DNA of 64,000 nt, taken from positions 14,985,362 to 15,049,361 of the forward strand of contig CM037795.1 of NCBI GenBank assembly GCA_021229015.1. The letters are read 5' to 3'. The notes under the pieces are model-generated. The model did no database searches and had not been told where the DNA came from. It worked only from the letters and a program-made list of their open reading frames with translations. A program made the position numbers and the translations under genes. Shown piece by piece: positions 42,708 through 53,129 of this stretch (position 1 is its first letter; each line of letters opens with the position of its first letter). The stretch is from Solen grandis. Its lineage: Eukaryota; Mollusca; Bivalvia; Adapedonta; Solenidae.

Positions 42708-43181
42708 ATGGAAAGCTACGTAACTTCTGATCTCGTTAACAACGCCATACAGGCTGCTGATTTGTTTGAGCTGACGAAAGCTACTAACCAGGCATCAGTC
42801 CCGTACACTCCGGCTCCGGTGTACCAACCCAGCTACCAACCAACGTATCAACCTCAGCCTCCACCACACCAGCAGCAACCAGTACAGTAACAACAACCAA
42901 TGCAACACCAACCGACAGTGCAGCCAGTAAATAATGTTGGACAATCTATTCTGAGGGAACTCAAAGAGGTGAACAACAACCTCATCAAATTGCAACAGGG
43001 AATGGAAGAAGTGGAATGCCGTATCAAATTGAAAACAGACAAGCTGGTGGTGCCTATCACTTCCATTCCAGAAAATGCGGAATCATCCAACAAACGTCCG
43101 CTTGATGGTGGATCCCATTCTAAGAATGGACTTGGAGCCCATTGTAAAGACATACAAAATGGCAAAAAGAGTAAGAAGTAG
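42708..43181 (+). pseudogene. Pro/Gln-rich coiled-coil accessory protein, one in-frame TAA
   Basis: The ATG at 42708 lies 43 nt after the TATA start and in context ACCATGG. The N-terminal helix (SDLVNNAIQAADLFELTKA) is followed by a Tyr/Pro/Gln tract (VYQPSYQPTYQPQ). A TAA at 42888-42890 replaces what is probably a glutamine codon in a CAA-rich run. The same frame then continues through QPVNNVGQSILRELKEVNNN, a predicted coiled coil, to a Lys-rich end (NGKKSKK) at 43181. A histone-type hairpin starts 15 nt later. If read through, ~157 residues. Function unknown. Confidence 0.65.
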
Positions 43182-43196
43182 AGAAAAAAACAAAAC

Positions 43197-43234
43197 GGTC
43201 CTTTTCAGGGCCAACCCAGATGTCTCGAAAGGAC
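43197..43234 (+). terminator. Histone-type 3' stem-loop plus downstream element (gene 42708-43181)
   Basis: GGTCCTTTTCAGGGCC (43197-43212) has six stem pairs, one a U-G wobble, with loop TTTC. AACCCAGATG follows, then TCGAAAGGAC (43225-43234). The flank matches the inner part of the TIR, so this is a third copy of the TIR's terminator block. Confidence 0.85.
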
Positions 43235-43277
43235 ATTTTTTACAATTGTCAAACCAATAATAAAAGTATCAAACGAA

Positions 43278-43583
43278 ATGAATTCATGCCATTCGTTTTC
43301 AGACTGTGCTATGGATAAGTCACATATAACTAACATGGACAACGATTGCATATTTGACATGGACAAAATACAAGCCCGATACCAACGTACGCTTAAAATA
43401 CAAGCCCGATACCAACATACGCTTAAAATAACAACAACACTCAAGAGTATCGTAGCCAAATTGAGTGAATGTTACTATACTGATCTATACTACGATGATA
43501 TCTTAAATATCATTGAAGCACATTTCATCACCATAGAACATGTTGAATATCTGCTGAAGAAACTCATAGACAGTCATGAGTAA
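43278..43583 (+). CDS. Accessory protein, 101 aa, with duplicated 10-residue block
   Basis: The ATG at 43278 lies 44 nt after the preceding downstream element, with only AATAATAAAAGT as a possible TATA. A 30-bp in-frame tandem duplication (43369-43428) makes the block KIQARYQ(R/H)TL twice. The C-terminus is helical and acidic (YYDDILNIIEAHF … EYLLKKLIDSHE). Not recognised. The stop is followed by a remnant of the terminator block from which the hairpin is missing. Confidence 0.55.
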   Translation: MNSCHSFSDCAMDKSHITNMDNDCIFDMDKIQARYQRTLKIQARYQHTLKITTTLKSIVAKLSECYYTDLYYDDILNIIEAHFITIEHVEYLLKKLIDSHE

Positions 43584-43599
43584 CCACTACTCTGTGGAA

Positions 43600-43630
43600 A
43601 AAAACAACAACCCAAATGTCTCGAAAGAGA
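43600..43630 (+). other. Terminator remnant: downstream element without stem-loop
   Basis: After the 43583 stop, AAAAAACAACAACCCAAATGTCTCGAAAGAGA matches the sequence before and after the hairpin at 43197 and 44346, but the 16-nt hairpin itself is deleted. A weak unrelated CCAC…GTGG pair lies at 43584-43597. Confidence 0.7.
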
Positions 43631-43791
43631 ATATACCTCAATTGTCACCATTTCTTTCAAATTCCCTTCAAAATGATTTTTTCATTAAAATATGATCCAA
43701 TGTTTTATAAAAGTTTACAAAAATAAAAATGTTACAAAAAATAGTCATCACTACTACAAATTTAACAGCAAATCTGATATGTCAATACAAG

Positions 43792-43950
43792 GTAGGTCAA
43801 TCCACCCCATGTCAAGGCCAAAGGCAATGCTATCCAACTCAGGTCAAGGTTAAACTTCGCGTTATTGTCAATGAATGAAAATAACGTTCTCTGATTGGTG
43901 TACGCTAACACTTGATAGAAAGTAGGTCAATCCGCCTCAAGGCTATAAAA
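43792..43950 (+). promoter_or_regulatory. Promoter module R2
   Basis: Near-copy of R1: GTAGGTCAATCCACCCCATG, GTCAAGGCCAAAGGCAATGC, CAGGTCAAGGTTAAACTTCG, AACGTTCTCTGATTGGTG, AGGTCAATCCGCCTCAAG, then TATAAAA at 43944. It drives the acidic gene at 43994. No divergent gene was found on its left side, so one arm of the bidirectional design appears lost. Confidence 0.75.
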
Positions 43951-43993
43951 GCGCACCGCACCAAGCATTCTGTCATATTCTCGATGAACAACC

Positions 43994-44331
43994 ATGGAAG
44001 AAATTCAGCAACTGATTGAATTTGTCAACGAATTGAGGAGGTTGACAATATGGAACATCAGGAGATTTTGAGACAACAGCAACAAGATGAAGACCATATG
44101 CTCATAGAACAACAGCAGATGTTACAAGATGAAAACGATGTCATCGTAATCAGTGACGATGAACACGATGTCACCGAAATCAAGGACGATGTGGACAATG
44201 TCACCGAAATCAAGAAAAATGAGAACGACGCCATCGAAATCGAGGACGATGAGGTCAATACGACTTATGTTATATGGAGGAACGATGCCTTCGAAACCAA
44301 GCACGGTGAGAACGAAGTCACCGAAATCTAA
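43994..44331 (+). pseudogene. Acidic repeat protein with SUMO-interaction-like motif
   Basis: The ATG at 43994 (ACCATGG, 50 nt after the TATA start) opens MEEIQQLIEFVNE, then coding signal passes to a neighbouring frame before 44050. From the ATG at 44050 the frame is open for 93 residues: a Gln-rich helix (ILRQQQQDEDHMLIEQQQML), then DVIVISDDEHD, which fits a SUMO-interaction motif (hydrophobic core plus acidic run). Degenerate repeats of about 10-11 residues (DVTEIKDDVDNVTEIKKNEN) follow. Either the first frame is broken or translation starts at 44050. Ends 14 nt before the right-TIR hairpin. Confidence 0.6.
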
Positions 44332-44345
44332 AGAAGAAACAAAAC

Positions 44346-44383
44346 GGCCCTTTTCAGGGCCAACCCAAATGTCTCGAAAGGAC
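44346..44383 (+). terminator. Histone-type 3' stem-loop plus downstream element (gene 43994-44331)
   Basis: GGCCCTTTTCAGGGCC (44346-44361) fits the animal histone consensus GGYYCTTTTCAGRRCC at every position. It is preceded by AAACAAAAC and followed by AACCCA and, 12-13 nt on, CTCGAAAGGA. Identical to the left-TIR copy. Confidence 0.87.
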
Positions 44384-44592
44384 ATTTTACAATTGTCAAT
44401 CCCCCTTTAACTTACATAACGTTAAGAAGTGGTCCTCCTTTAACTAAGAAATAAAACATGACGTCAAAATGACAATATTGCGTCATTGGAATGTTTGGTA
44501 TGCAAGGTCATACTCTTTCTCTCTATCAGATCTTAAGTCATCCTAGTTAGATCTAACAGGTAGGACATGTTTTTTTATTACATGCAACATAC

Positions 44593-44707
44593 GGTGCCAT
44601 AAATCTTTTTTCGATAAAACACAAGTTGCCATAAACTTTTCGTCGGTGCCATAAATTTTCAACCCGGTGCCATAATTTTTTTTTTTGAAAAAAGTCAGGG
44701 TGCCATA
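44593..44707 (-). repeat. Five iterons in the right TIR
   Basis: GGTGCCATA (inverse of TATGGCACC) at 44593, 44645, 44666 and 44699, with a one-base variant at 44625. Spacing 32, 20, 21, 33 mirrors the left end. Confidence 0.8.
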
Positions 44708-44725
44708 TTGCCACCCTACACTAGT

Positions 44726-44731
44726 CGCATT
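44726..44731. repeat. Polinton target site duplication, right (CGCATT)
   Basis: Exact copy of 26809-26814, directly after the terminal AGT of the element. Confidence 0.92.
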
Positions 44732-45029
44732 TTAATTTAAAATAAGATATGTACTAATCAGTGATGAGATACTGAGTCATAAAAGATACGAATGAGGCTT
44801 ACAATACCGCTAATAATTATTATAATACGCTGTTATGCGATCTATTATTTAAAGATATTGGAAGAAAAGTCATTGAAAATCTATTATCGATTATAAGCCG
44901 ACAGCAATAAATGATTGATGGCTATTGATTTCTATAGACTATTGTTTTTTGAGTTTGGGTATTGTTTAATGATAAGGGTGCTCCTGTCTTTTGATAGATT
45001 CTCCTCATTGTTTTCTATTGATGATCTTT

Positions 45030-45300
45030 CGTTCGCTTTTAATATAGAACTACTCATTTTGACATTCATGCAAAACCTTTTTTCCAGGTGCTGCGATAAC
45101 CTATTGTTTTATGACCAGGTGCCGATGTTTTTGTTTCTATTGCTTCGCTTTTTTATATAGAACTACTTCTTGTCCTATTTATTCAATAACCTATTGTTTT
45201 ATGACCAGGTGGTGATGTCTTTGATGTTTCGCTTTTTTATATAGAACTATTTATTGTCCTATTTATTCAATAGCCTATTGTTCTCGAACAGGTGCCACCT
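45030..45300. repeat. Short tandem repeat, ~80-bp units
   Basis: About three imperfect units sharing ATAACCTATTGTTTTATGAC, CAGGTG, TTCGCTTTTTTATATAGAAC and TGTCCTATTTATTCAATA. The rest of 44732-45829 shows no gene. Confidence 0.75.
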
Positions 45301-45726
45301 GCATCTCATTGACCCGAGGTGACCTCATTAACCCTAGTGGTGACCCCCATTGTTCATCCCCCATTGTTCTAAAATGGTCACGTGATAGCACCAGGACCAG
45401 GCAAATTGGCCAAATTCAATCCCTATACTACTACTATATTTCAAACATTTTTAAAACAAGCGAAGATAAAATAGCCCTAACATGACTTACGTTCTAAGAT
45501 AATTTGGTGAAGTATATCAAATACATGCATATATATTGCATTTCGCTTATGATCTTTTAAATACATCTTTCCGTTGCATCTGTGAATGAAATCAAACTCA
45601 TGACCCTTTGGATAAACAGAGGGTTACGAGATGTGGAATGTTGAGAATGACTGGAGTCAATGTCATGATCCCCTGAATCAGAGTCATGTAAACCCATTTT
45701 ATGTGACCCATGTCTTTCCCGCCCCG

Positions 45727-45752
45727 CCCCCCCCCCCCCCCCCCCCCCCCCC
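45727..45752. repeat. C26 homopolymer
   Basis: Twenty-six consecutive C with GC-rich edges. Length likely unreliable in the assembly. Confidence 0.9.
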
Positions 45753-45859
45753 TGCTCCCATATTAGGCAAAACATATTACTCAGATGCGGTGTAGCACCT
45801 CTGAAAATAGAGACGGGCCGTTATCAAGGGTTGTCACCTTCTGAAAGATATTGTTTTAA

Positions 45860-46240
45860 TTGTATAGACAGAATCCGGGTCATCACGTTTGTGACTGGTT
45901 AAACCGTTAATGTTCCATGAAAGAACATTTAGACCCCGACCCCGCGTCCTGCTAGGCTGAGGAATCACGCATTTGCCGACCGTCTGTGTAGAGGGTGTCG
46001 TAACTGATCCAGGCAGACTTCTCGAATTGCTTCTCGTAATTTGGGCTGAAGTGATTTACGCTTAGCAGCGATTTCCTTGGGGTATTGTTCATTTATGTAA
46101 TAATGTAGCCCCTTGAGGGCAGTTCTGGCTCTACGGACAATTTCACGGACCTTATATAATGTAAACTTGGCAACAGTGTTTCTGGACCTGTTTGTAACAC
46201 TCGATTTGCCACCCATTCTGTGCACTCGTTTGAACTTAAT
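45860..46240 (-). pseudogene. LINE ORF1/ORF2 junction fragment
   Basis: The minus frame 45965-46225 has GGKSSVTNRSRNTVAKFTLY and a LREAIREVCLDQLR end, matching the C-terminus of an ORF1p-type RNA-binding protein. The sequence beyond (CTGGTTAAACCGTTAATGTT on the plus strand at ~45895) matches the start of ORF2 in the copy at 49310-49345. A partial copy of the same family as 47.1-49.9 kb. Confidence 0.6.
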
Positions 46241-47100
46241 GCTGTCAACAGATTAAAGTGTAGAAATAAAAAAAATAATAATAGATTCAATTTTTTTATT
46301 TCGCAAAGTAAACCTATATAAGTCTCTAGTTGCATACAAACCACATAATACACCTTAGCTTTAAACAAGGTCGTGACAAAGTAGTTTGCTACAATGGTGA
46401 CTATTTTCTGCATGAAGAGGATGGCATATAATTAATACAAGTTGCAATCATTAGCAAAGATCTATTATCTATCATAGAACAAAATACACAAGATATTCGA
46501 TAATGAGGAGCGCAATAATTTTTATTATAAAACGTTGTTGATAAATGAATTGCGCATACTAAATGCGTGATACACAAAGTTCCCTAATCTCAATAATAAT
46601 ATTAGAAGATTGCATCAATTGATTAAATTTTACAAAACTTGGTCTGTTACAATATTATTTACTAATATATTGATTACGCAGGTCTCCATATAAATGACAT
46701 TTAGATATAAAATGGATTCGTCCTCTATGTCACGAGAGTAACATACAGTTCATATGCGCAAGTTGCGTTCAATTCTATTGTTACCATAACGATCAGATTC
46801 AATTCTCAACGAATGTGATGACAATCGAAGTCTTGATAGTGCATTCCTATACTTTTTGGATAATGTTTCTAAATAAAATTCATGTTCTAATTGTGTTTTG
46901 AATGTTTTATATGAGAATAAGGTATTATTTGCGCTAATGTCATTATACACATGACTGTTTAAATATACATGTACTTACAATCCGTTCTTTGAACTCTAGA
47001 TGGAATGTATCAATATTATAGTTGCTAGGGTTATTTCAAACGTCTGAGAATCCATGTGAATCAAGAAGTAGTTTAACGTTGCTAGCCCCGTTTTTTTGTA
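46241..47100. other. Non-coding stretch
   Basis: AT-rich. Short minus-strand frames around 46750-46950 may be LINE debris but lack a motif. Confidence 0.4.
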
Positions 47101-47155
47101 CCAGAATTACATTTCTCAATCAAAGTATTATATAAATATTTAATTATTATTTTTA

Positions 47156-49909
47156 TTAATTATTCAAGTGTATTCTTTCAATAACTTCTGACTTATCGAA
47201 TCCCCAAACCTCGCATGAGTAGCATAAAATAGAATTTACAAAGGCATCAAAAAACTGACACATAGTTTTTGGCCTTAATGGGAAATTGCGCGTATTATTA
47301 AATAATGTACGCATAGCTTTTAAGCCCTGGTTCATAGAAAAGTTGCCAGTATTATAAAAAATTGTGCCTAAGTAATTAAAAATGTCCACTGTCTGTAAAG
47401 GTATTCCAGTATATGTCCATTTTTCATCAGCCCGTATATGACCTTTTTTCCAAATACAACAATCTTACTTTTGTCCGGGTTAACCGTAAGACCCAAGAGT
47501 CACAATATGTATATAAAAGATTGAGACTATGCTGGAGATCATCTACTGTTTTCCAAAATATAAACATATCATATGCGTCACTAATAATATTATATTTTTC
47601 GGCCCAAATATTAATTATATTATTCAAGACACCGGTAAAAATCTTAGATACAGAATTAACAGTGTAATACCTCTATAATTATTGACATCTGTAGGGTCGT
47701 TTTTCTTAAATATCGGAACAATAATTACCTTTATTCATTCCTCCGGGAAAAATCCACTATCAAATATACCATTAAAATATCAGCTAGATGAGAAGATAAA
47801 ATTGAAGAAAATACTCATTCATTAAATTATTTTGTGCATAGGCTTCATTTCTTTTTAATTCTCGGATAGCATTTCCTACCTTCGACAAAGTGTTAGCACA
47901 GTCTCACTCTTTATAAACTGCAGCCAAATTATCAAAATTATGATTATTACAAAAATCTTCAGCGTTATTAATAGTAGTATTTGGTAAATCAACAAATAGA
48001 TTGGAAACATATTCATAAAATTCCTCAGTTTTGATTTCATTACTAATATCTGTATTCTTTTTACTTGAAAAATATTTCCAAAAATCCCTAGGTTTCTGGT
48101 TTCGTATTTAAATACATTCAAACTTTCTCTTTTTTCGTTTGACAACAGACTTATAATATTTTTACAAGAACACATTTCATACCTATTAGAAGTGTTCATA
48201 CAGGCATTAAAACGGCCAACTGCAGACATGTATTTTCTTTTTTGCATCAAGGCATTCAGAATCGAACCATTCTGCCTTATTGGCAAGTGTGTCTGCCGCT
48301 TTAGATTTACTACTACAAGACAAATCACGGTAAAATTAAGGTTCCGCTACATTTTTTATAATATCAGAAAATTTTGATATACAACTATCAATTCCATCCC
48401 TGTTAGTAAAGTCTGAATTGAACGTTATCTCATTTAGCACAGGCAACTTAGCAATAAGACCAGATCTAAAAATAAATCTACACGTCTCATCTTATTTAAA
48501 GTAATAGCGGGTGTACCGATCATCATTACTACACGGTACTGTATTGCATAACAATGTAAAGTGTACAGGGGCATGGTCCGACCATACACAAAACAGTTCG
48601 ATTTTAAAATCAGTTATACAGCAAAAATATGTTTCCTTAATTAATAAATAATCGATAACACTCGCTCCCATGGGTCCAGCGTATGTGAAACTGCCCTCTT
48701 TATGGTCACAACCCAATATGCCATTTGCCATACGTTGGGTATATTTGATTTACTAAGGTCAATCAGTTTTAAACCATGTTTATTATGCTTACAATCCATC
48801 GACACCCGCCCTTTCTCTAAATCAGAACAGTAGCCCTCATCATTTATACCATCAATTAATTATCGAACGTTACATAATCTTTCTTTAAACTAACGCGAAC
48901 ATTCCAATCACCCTACCACGTGACTCAAACTATGAATATCGTTATCTAGCAAAGTAAACAAGTCGTCTGTTATGAAATCATATGCCGAAGAATCCTCCAC
49001 CCATATGCTAACACCTGCAAGAAAAACATCTGTCTCTAAAAATGTTTTATCAATTTTCAGCCAAATAATTGTATCGTAATAATTACGAACAACAGTAATG
49101 TTCTTGCTTAAACTTTCTTTGATATAAACTATAACACCACCAATGGCACGCCTGGCTCTTCTATTCTGAAATTTCCGGGGAAAAAAAGATCTAGCACCCA
49201 CCCCCCCACCATGCATATCAAATTTAGATTTTCCGTTCCCCCATGATTCATAAAGAAAAACTATGTCATATATTTTCAGTTTATCAAGAAAATCGTCATC
49301 TTGTTGCAAGGACTGGTTTAAACCATTAATGTTCCATGAACCAATTGAAAGTCCAGCCTCATCACAGCCCTACAGCTTATCACGTACTGGTGCACCATCT
49401 ATATATAGAGTGACATAACTCAACCACGCGGATTTGCCCTCCCGTTTCGCCGCTTTGAGTCTTGGAAGTAGTGATTTCCTTCGCTCGGCGATCTCACGCG
49501 GAAACTCTCGTGCAAAAAGTTGTCCATACCCTCAAGATTCTTCTTGTTTCGCTAGATAGCCTCCTGGTCCTAAAACAAGTGTGAATTTGGCAACAATTTT
49601 TCGTGCCCGAGTGTTGTGTTCACGATTTTGACCAAAACGGTTAACCCTTTCAAAACTGATTTGGTCAACAATTCCTTGCGCCATCTTGAGCTTGTCCACC
49701 ATAAATTGCCTCAATTTTCGCTCCGTAACTTCGTGCGCCTCATGCCTATCTTCCTCGATATTTGCAAACACCAGGTTATTGCGCATACTTTGTGATTGCT
49801 GATATAATAGCTCGTCCTGGATTTTGGCCTTATCTGCCTGTAAACGTGTAATGTTCTCTTGAGCCACCCCCAGAGCAAACTCAACCCCACCTAGCCGATA
49901 TCTTTGCAT
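47156..49909 (-). mobile_element. Decayed non-LTR retrotransposon (ORF1p, endonuclease, partial RT)
   Basis: Reading leftward: ORF1p (49532-49909) has a coiled-coil segment and RNNLVFANIEEDRHEAHEVT. The endonuclease follows (48908-49309; 48492-48731, with SFTYAGPMGASVIDYLLIKE and WSDHAPVHF). Then comes the start of reverse transcriptase (PIFKKNDPTDVNNYRGITLL, ~47655-47735). The central RT catalytic part is missing, and the sequence jumps to the RT end (47156-47627, including NSILCYSCEVWGFDK). Many frame breaks. An internally deleted, inactive copy. Confidence 0.75.
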
Positions 49910-50099
49910 CCACTGACTTCATGTTGTCATTCACAAGAACCCATAACTTATGACATTTTAGTTCTACCGTTTCTAGGCGTTTGTCAATTCTTGTCATTTT
50001 TTCATCAAGCTTACGTAAATAGCTCAATACATTATCATGCGACCCATCTTTCTCGGCAACATTTTTTTCAACATTTTTTTATAGGAAGTAACTATCTTT

Positions 50100-50850
50100 T
50101 GTGAAAAGAAGTTAAGGGAGGCGAACAATCGTCTTTCAATATAAATGTATTTCATATTGTCATCCAAACCTGTTCCAACTATTCTAGTATGCAGTAATTA
50201 ACCCCGTATGATGTCCATGCTTTCTCCGATAAATGTTTTCTACAAATTAAAGTTAATTCTACAAAATGTGTTTAGGGGATATATTGTATCATTTTTATTT
50301 TTTAATGGTAACAATTAGCTCAAGGTCAGCATAAACAATGTTTGTTAAATTTGTTGATCCTTTAGTTTTCTATCACTTAGCCTTTTTATCCGTTATTTTG
50401 TCAAGCACATAACTAAAAACGTGTCTACTTTGAATTGCGCATTTGGTCAAACTGTTTCAAGATAATTCATAAAACGGTTGATATACACTTCAGACCGCAT
50501 CTTACAGTTCCGAATGGTGTAAAAGTAGAAGAGCTTGACTCAGTAACTGAGATAGCATGTTTGTTGTCTGCTGTTTAACATTACTACTTTGGAACACAAA
50601 TCTGTCATAAGATAAGTTTGTGGTGCTCGGATTCATATATGAACAACCCATCAAGAGTCGAGCGTTAATCTATATATGATATTTTCTTTTTTTAAACCGA
50701 ATAACGATGCCAAGGTGGGCAGACCGTCTGAGCTGAAAAACACATTCGGACGTCATGGGGTCAGATTGACGACTTACTGTCTATAAGGATGTAAAAAAAT
50801 TAAGTCTTTAGTCCTGAGAATTCTATCCAACGATCTAGAATTGTTCTGTG
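50100..50850. other. Non-coding stretch
   Basis: No gene or repeat recognised before the 41-bp array. Confidence 0.4.
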
Positions 50851-51882
50851 AAGGTTTAGCGGGTCATTAGCGGACAGCGACACATTACATCCTAGTTCTG
50901 CGATGGTTTAGCGGGAAGCGACACATTACATCCTAGTTCTGCGATGGTTTAGCGGACAGTGACACATAACATCCTAGCTCTGCGATGGTTTAGCGGACAG
51001 CGACACATAACATCCTAGCTCTGCGATGGTTTAGCGGACAGCGACACATAACATCCTAGTTCTGCGATGGTTTGGCGGGAAGCGACACATTACATCCTAG
51101 TTCTGCGATGGTTTGCGGGTAGCGACACATTACATCCTAGTTCTGCGATGGTTTGCGGACAGCGACACATTTCATCCTAGTTCTGCGATAGTTAAGCGGG
51201 CAGCGACATATTACATCCTAGTTCTGCGATGGTTTAGCGGGAAGCGGCTCATTACATCCTAGTTCTGTGACGGTTTAGCGGGAAGCGGCTCATTACATCC
51301 TAGTTCTATAATGGTTTAGCGGGCAGCGACACATTACATCCTAGTTCTGCGATGGTTTAGCGGGAAGCGACACATTACATCCTAGTTTTGTAATGGTTTA
51401 GCGGGCAGCGGCTCATTACATCCTAGTTCTGTAATGGTTTAGCGGGAAGCGGCTCATTATATCCTAGTTCTGTAATGGTTTAGCGGGCAGCGGCACATTA
51501 CATTCTAGTTCTACGATGGTTTAGCGGGCAGCCACACATTACATCCTAGTTCTGCGATGGTTAAGCGGGCAGCGACACATGACATCCTAGTTCTGCGACG
51601 GTTTAGCGGGAAGCGGCTCATTACATCTATTCTGCGGGCAGCGGCAAATGACATCCTAGTTCTGCGATGGTTTAGCGGGCAGCGACACATTACATCCTAG
51701 TTTTGTAATGGTTTAGCGGGAAGTGGCTTATTACATCCTAGTTCTGTAATGGTTTAGCAGGCAGCGGCACATTACATCCTAGTTCTGCGATGGTTAAGCG
51801 GGCAGCGATACATTACATCCTAATTCTGCGATGGTTTGGCGGGAACCTAGTTTTGTGATGGTTCAGTGCTTCATTACATCCT
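50851..51882. repeat. 41-bp minisatellite, ~24 copies
   Basis: Unit CACATTACATCCTAGTTCTG plus CGATGGTTTAGCGGGAAGCGA, with variants (GGCTCATT, TGTAATGG, GGACAG). Some units are shortened. Lies in the presumed intron or 3' region of the OCA2-like gene. Confidence 0.93.
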
Positions 51883-52970
<1,088 letters not shown>

Positions 52971-53129
52971 TCAACTAAAGATTTGTTTTCGTAGAAAACT
53001 GATGTCTCCACCCACCCCCTTCCCCTCACACACACCCATTCACTAAGGCACACAGTGGCAAATGCAAATAGTTAAAGTTTTAGGGCAAACTATACTGAGA
53101 GTTATGGACCAGAGTTATGGACCTTGTGT

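Larger units (their letters stand above)
26815..44725 (+). mobile_element. Polinton/Maverick (adintovirus-like) element, complete end to end
   Basis: A 17,911-bp self-synthesising DNA transposon or endogenous virus. It has ~390-bp TIRs beginning 5'-AGTAGTGTAGGG (left) and 5'-ACTAGTGTAGGG (right, reverse complement), flanked by the 6-bp duplication CGCATT. It contains the hallmark set of polymerase B, packaging ATPase, DD35E integrase, minor and major capsid proteins and adenain-like protease, all on the plus strand, plus accessory genes at both ends on both strands. It is visibly less AT-rich than the host flanks. The TIRs differ by about eight substitutions and two one-base indels by eye. 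Several core genes carry frameshifts or stops, and a host repeat sits at 38311-39646. It is probably non-autonomous now, unless the indels are sequencing errors. Confidence 0.97.
44334..44725 (-). repeat. Polinton right terminal inverted repeat
   Basis: Inverse of 26815-27204 with about eight substitutions and two one-base indels. One of its five iterons is mutated (GTTGCCATA at 44625). The inner end contains the terminator of the acidic gene. Confidence 0.95.

Noticed and set aside
26815..44725. Free virus contamination of the assembly
   Set aside because: The perfect 6-bp duplication and host repeats on both sides, plus a host repeat inside, show chromosomal integration.
45557..45775. Glycine-rich protein
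   Set aside because: The glycine run is only the translation of the C26 homopolymer.
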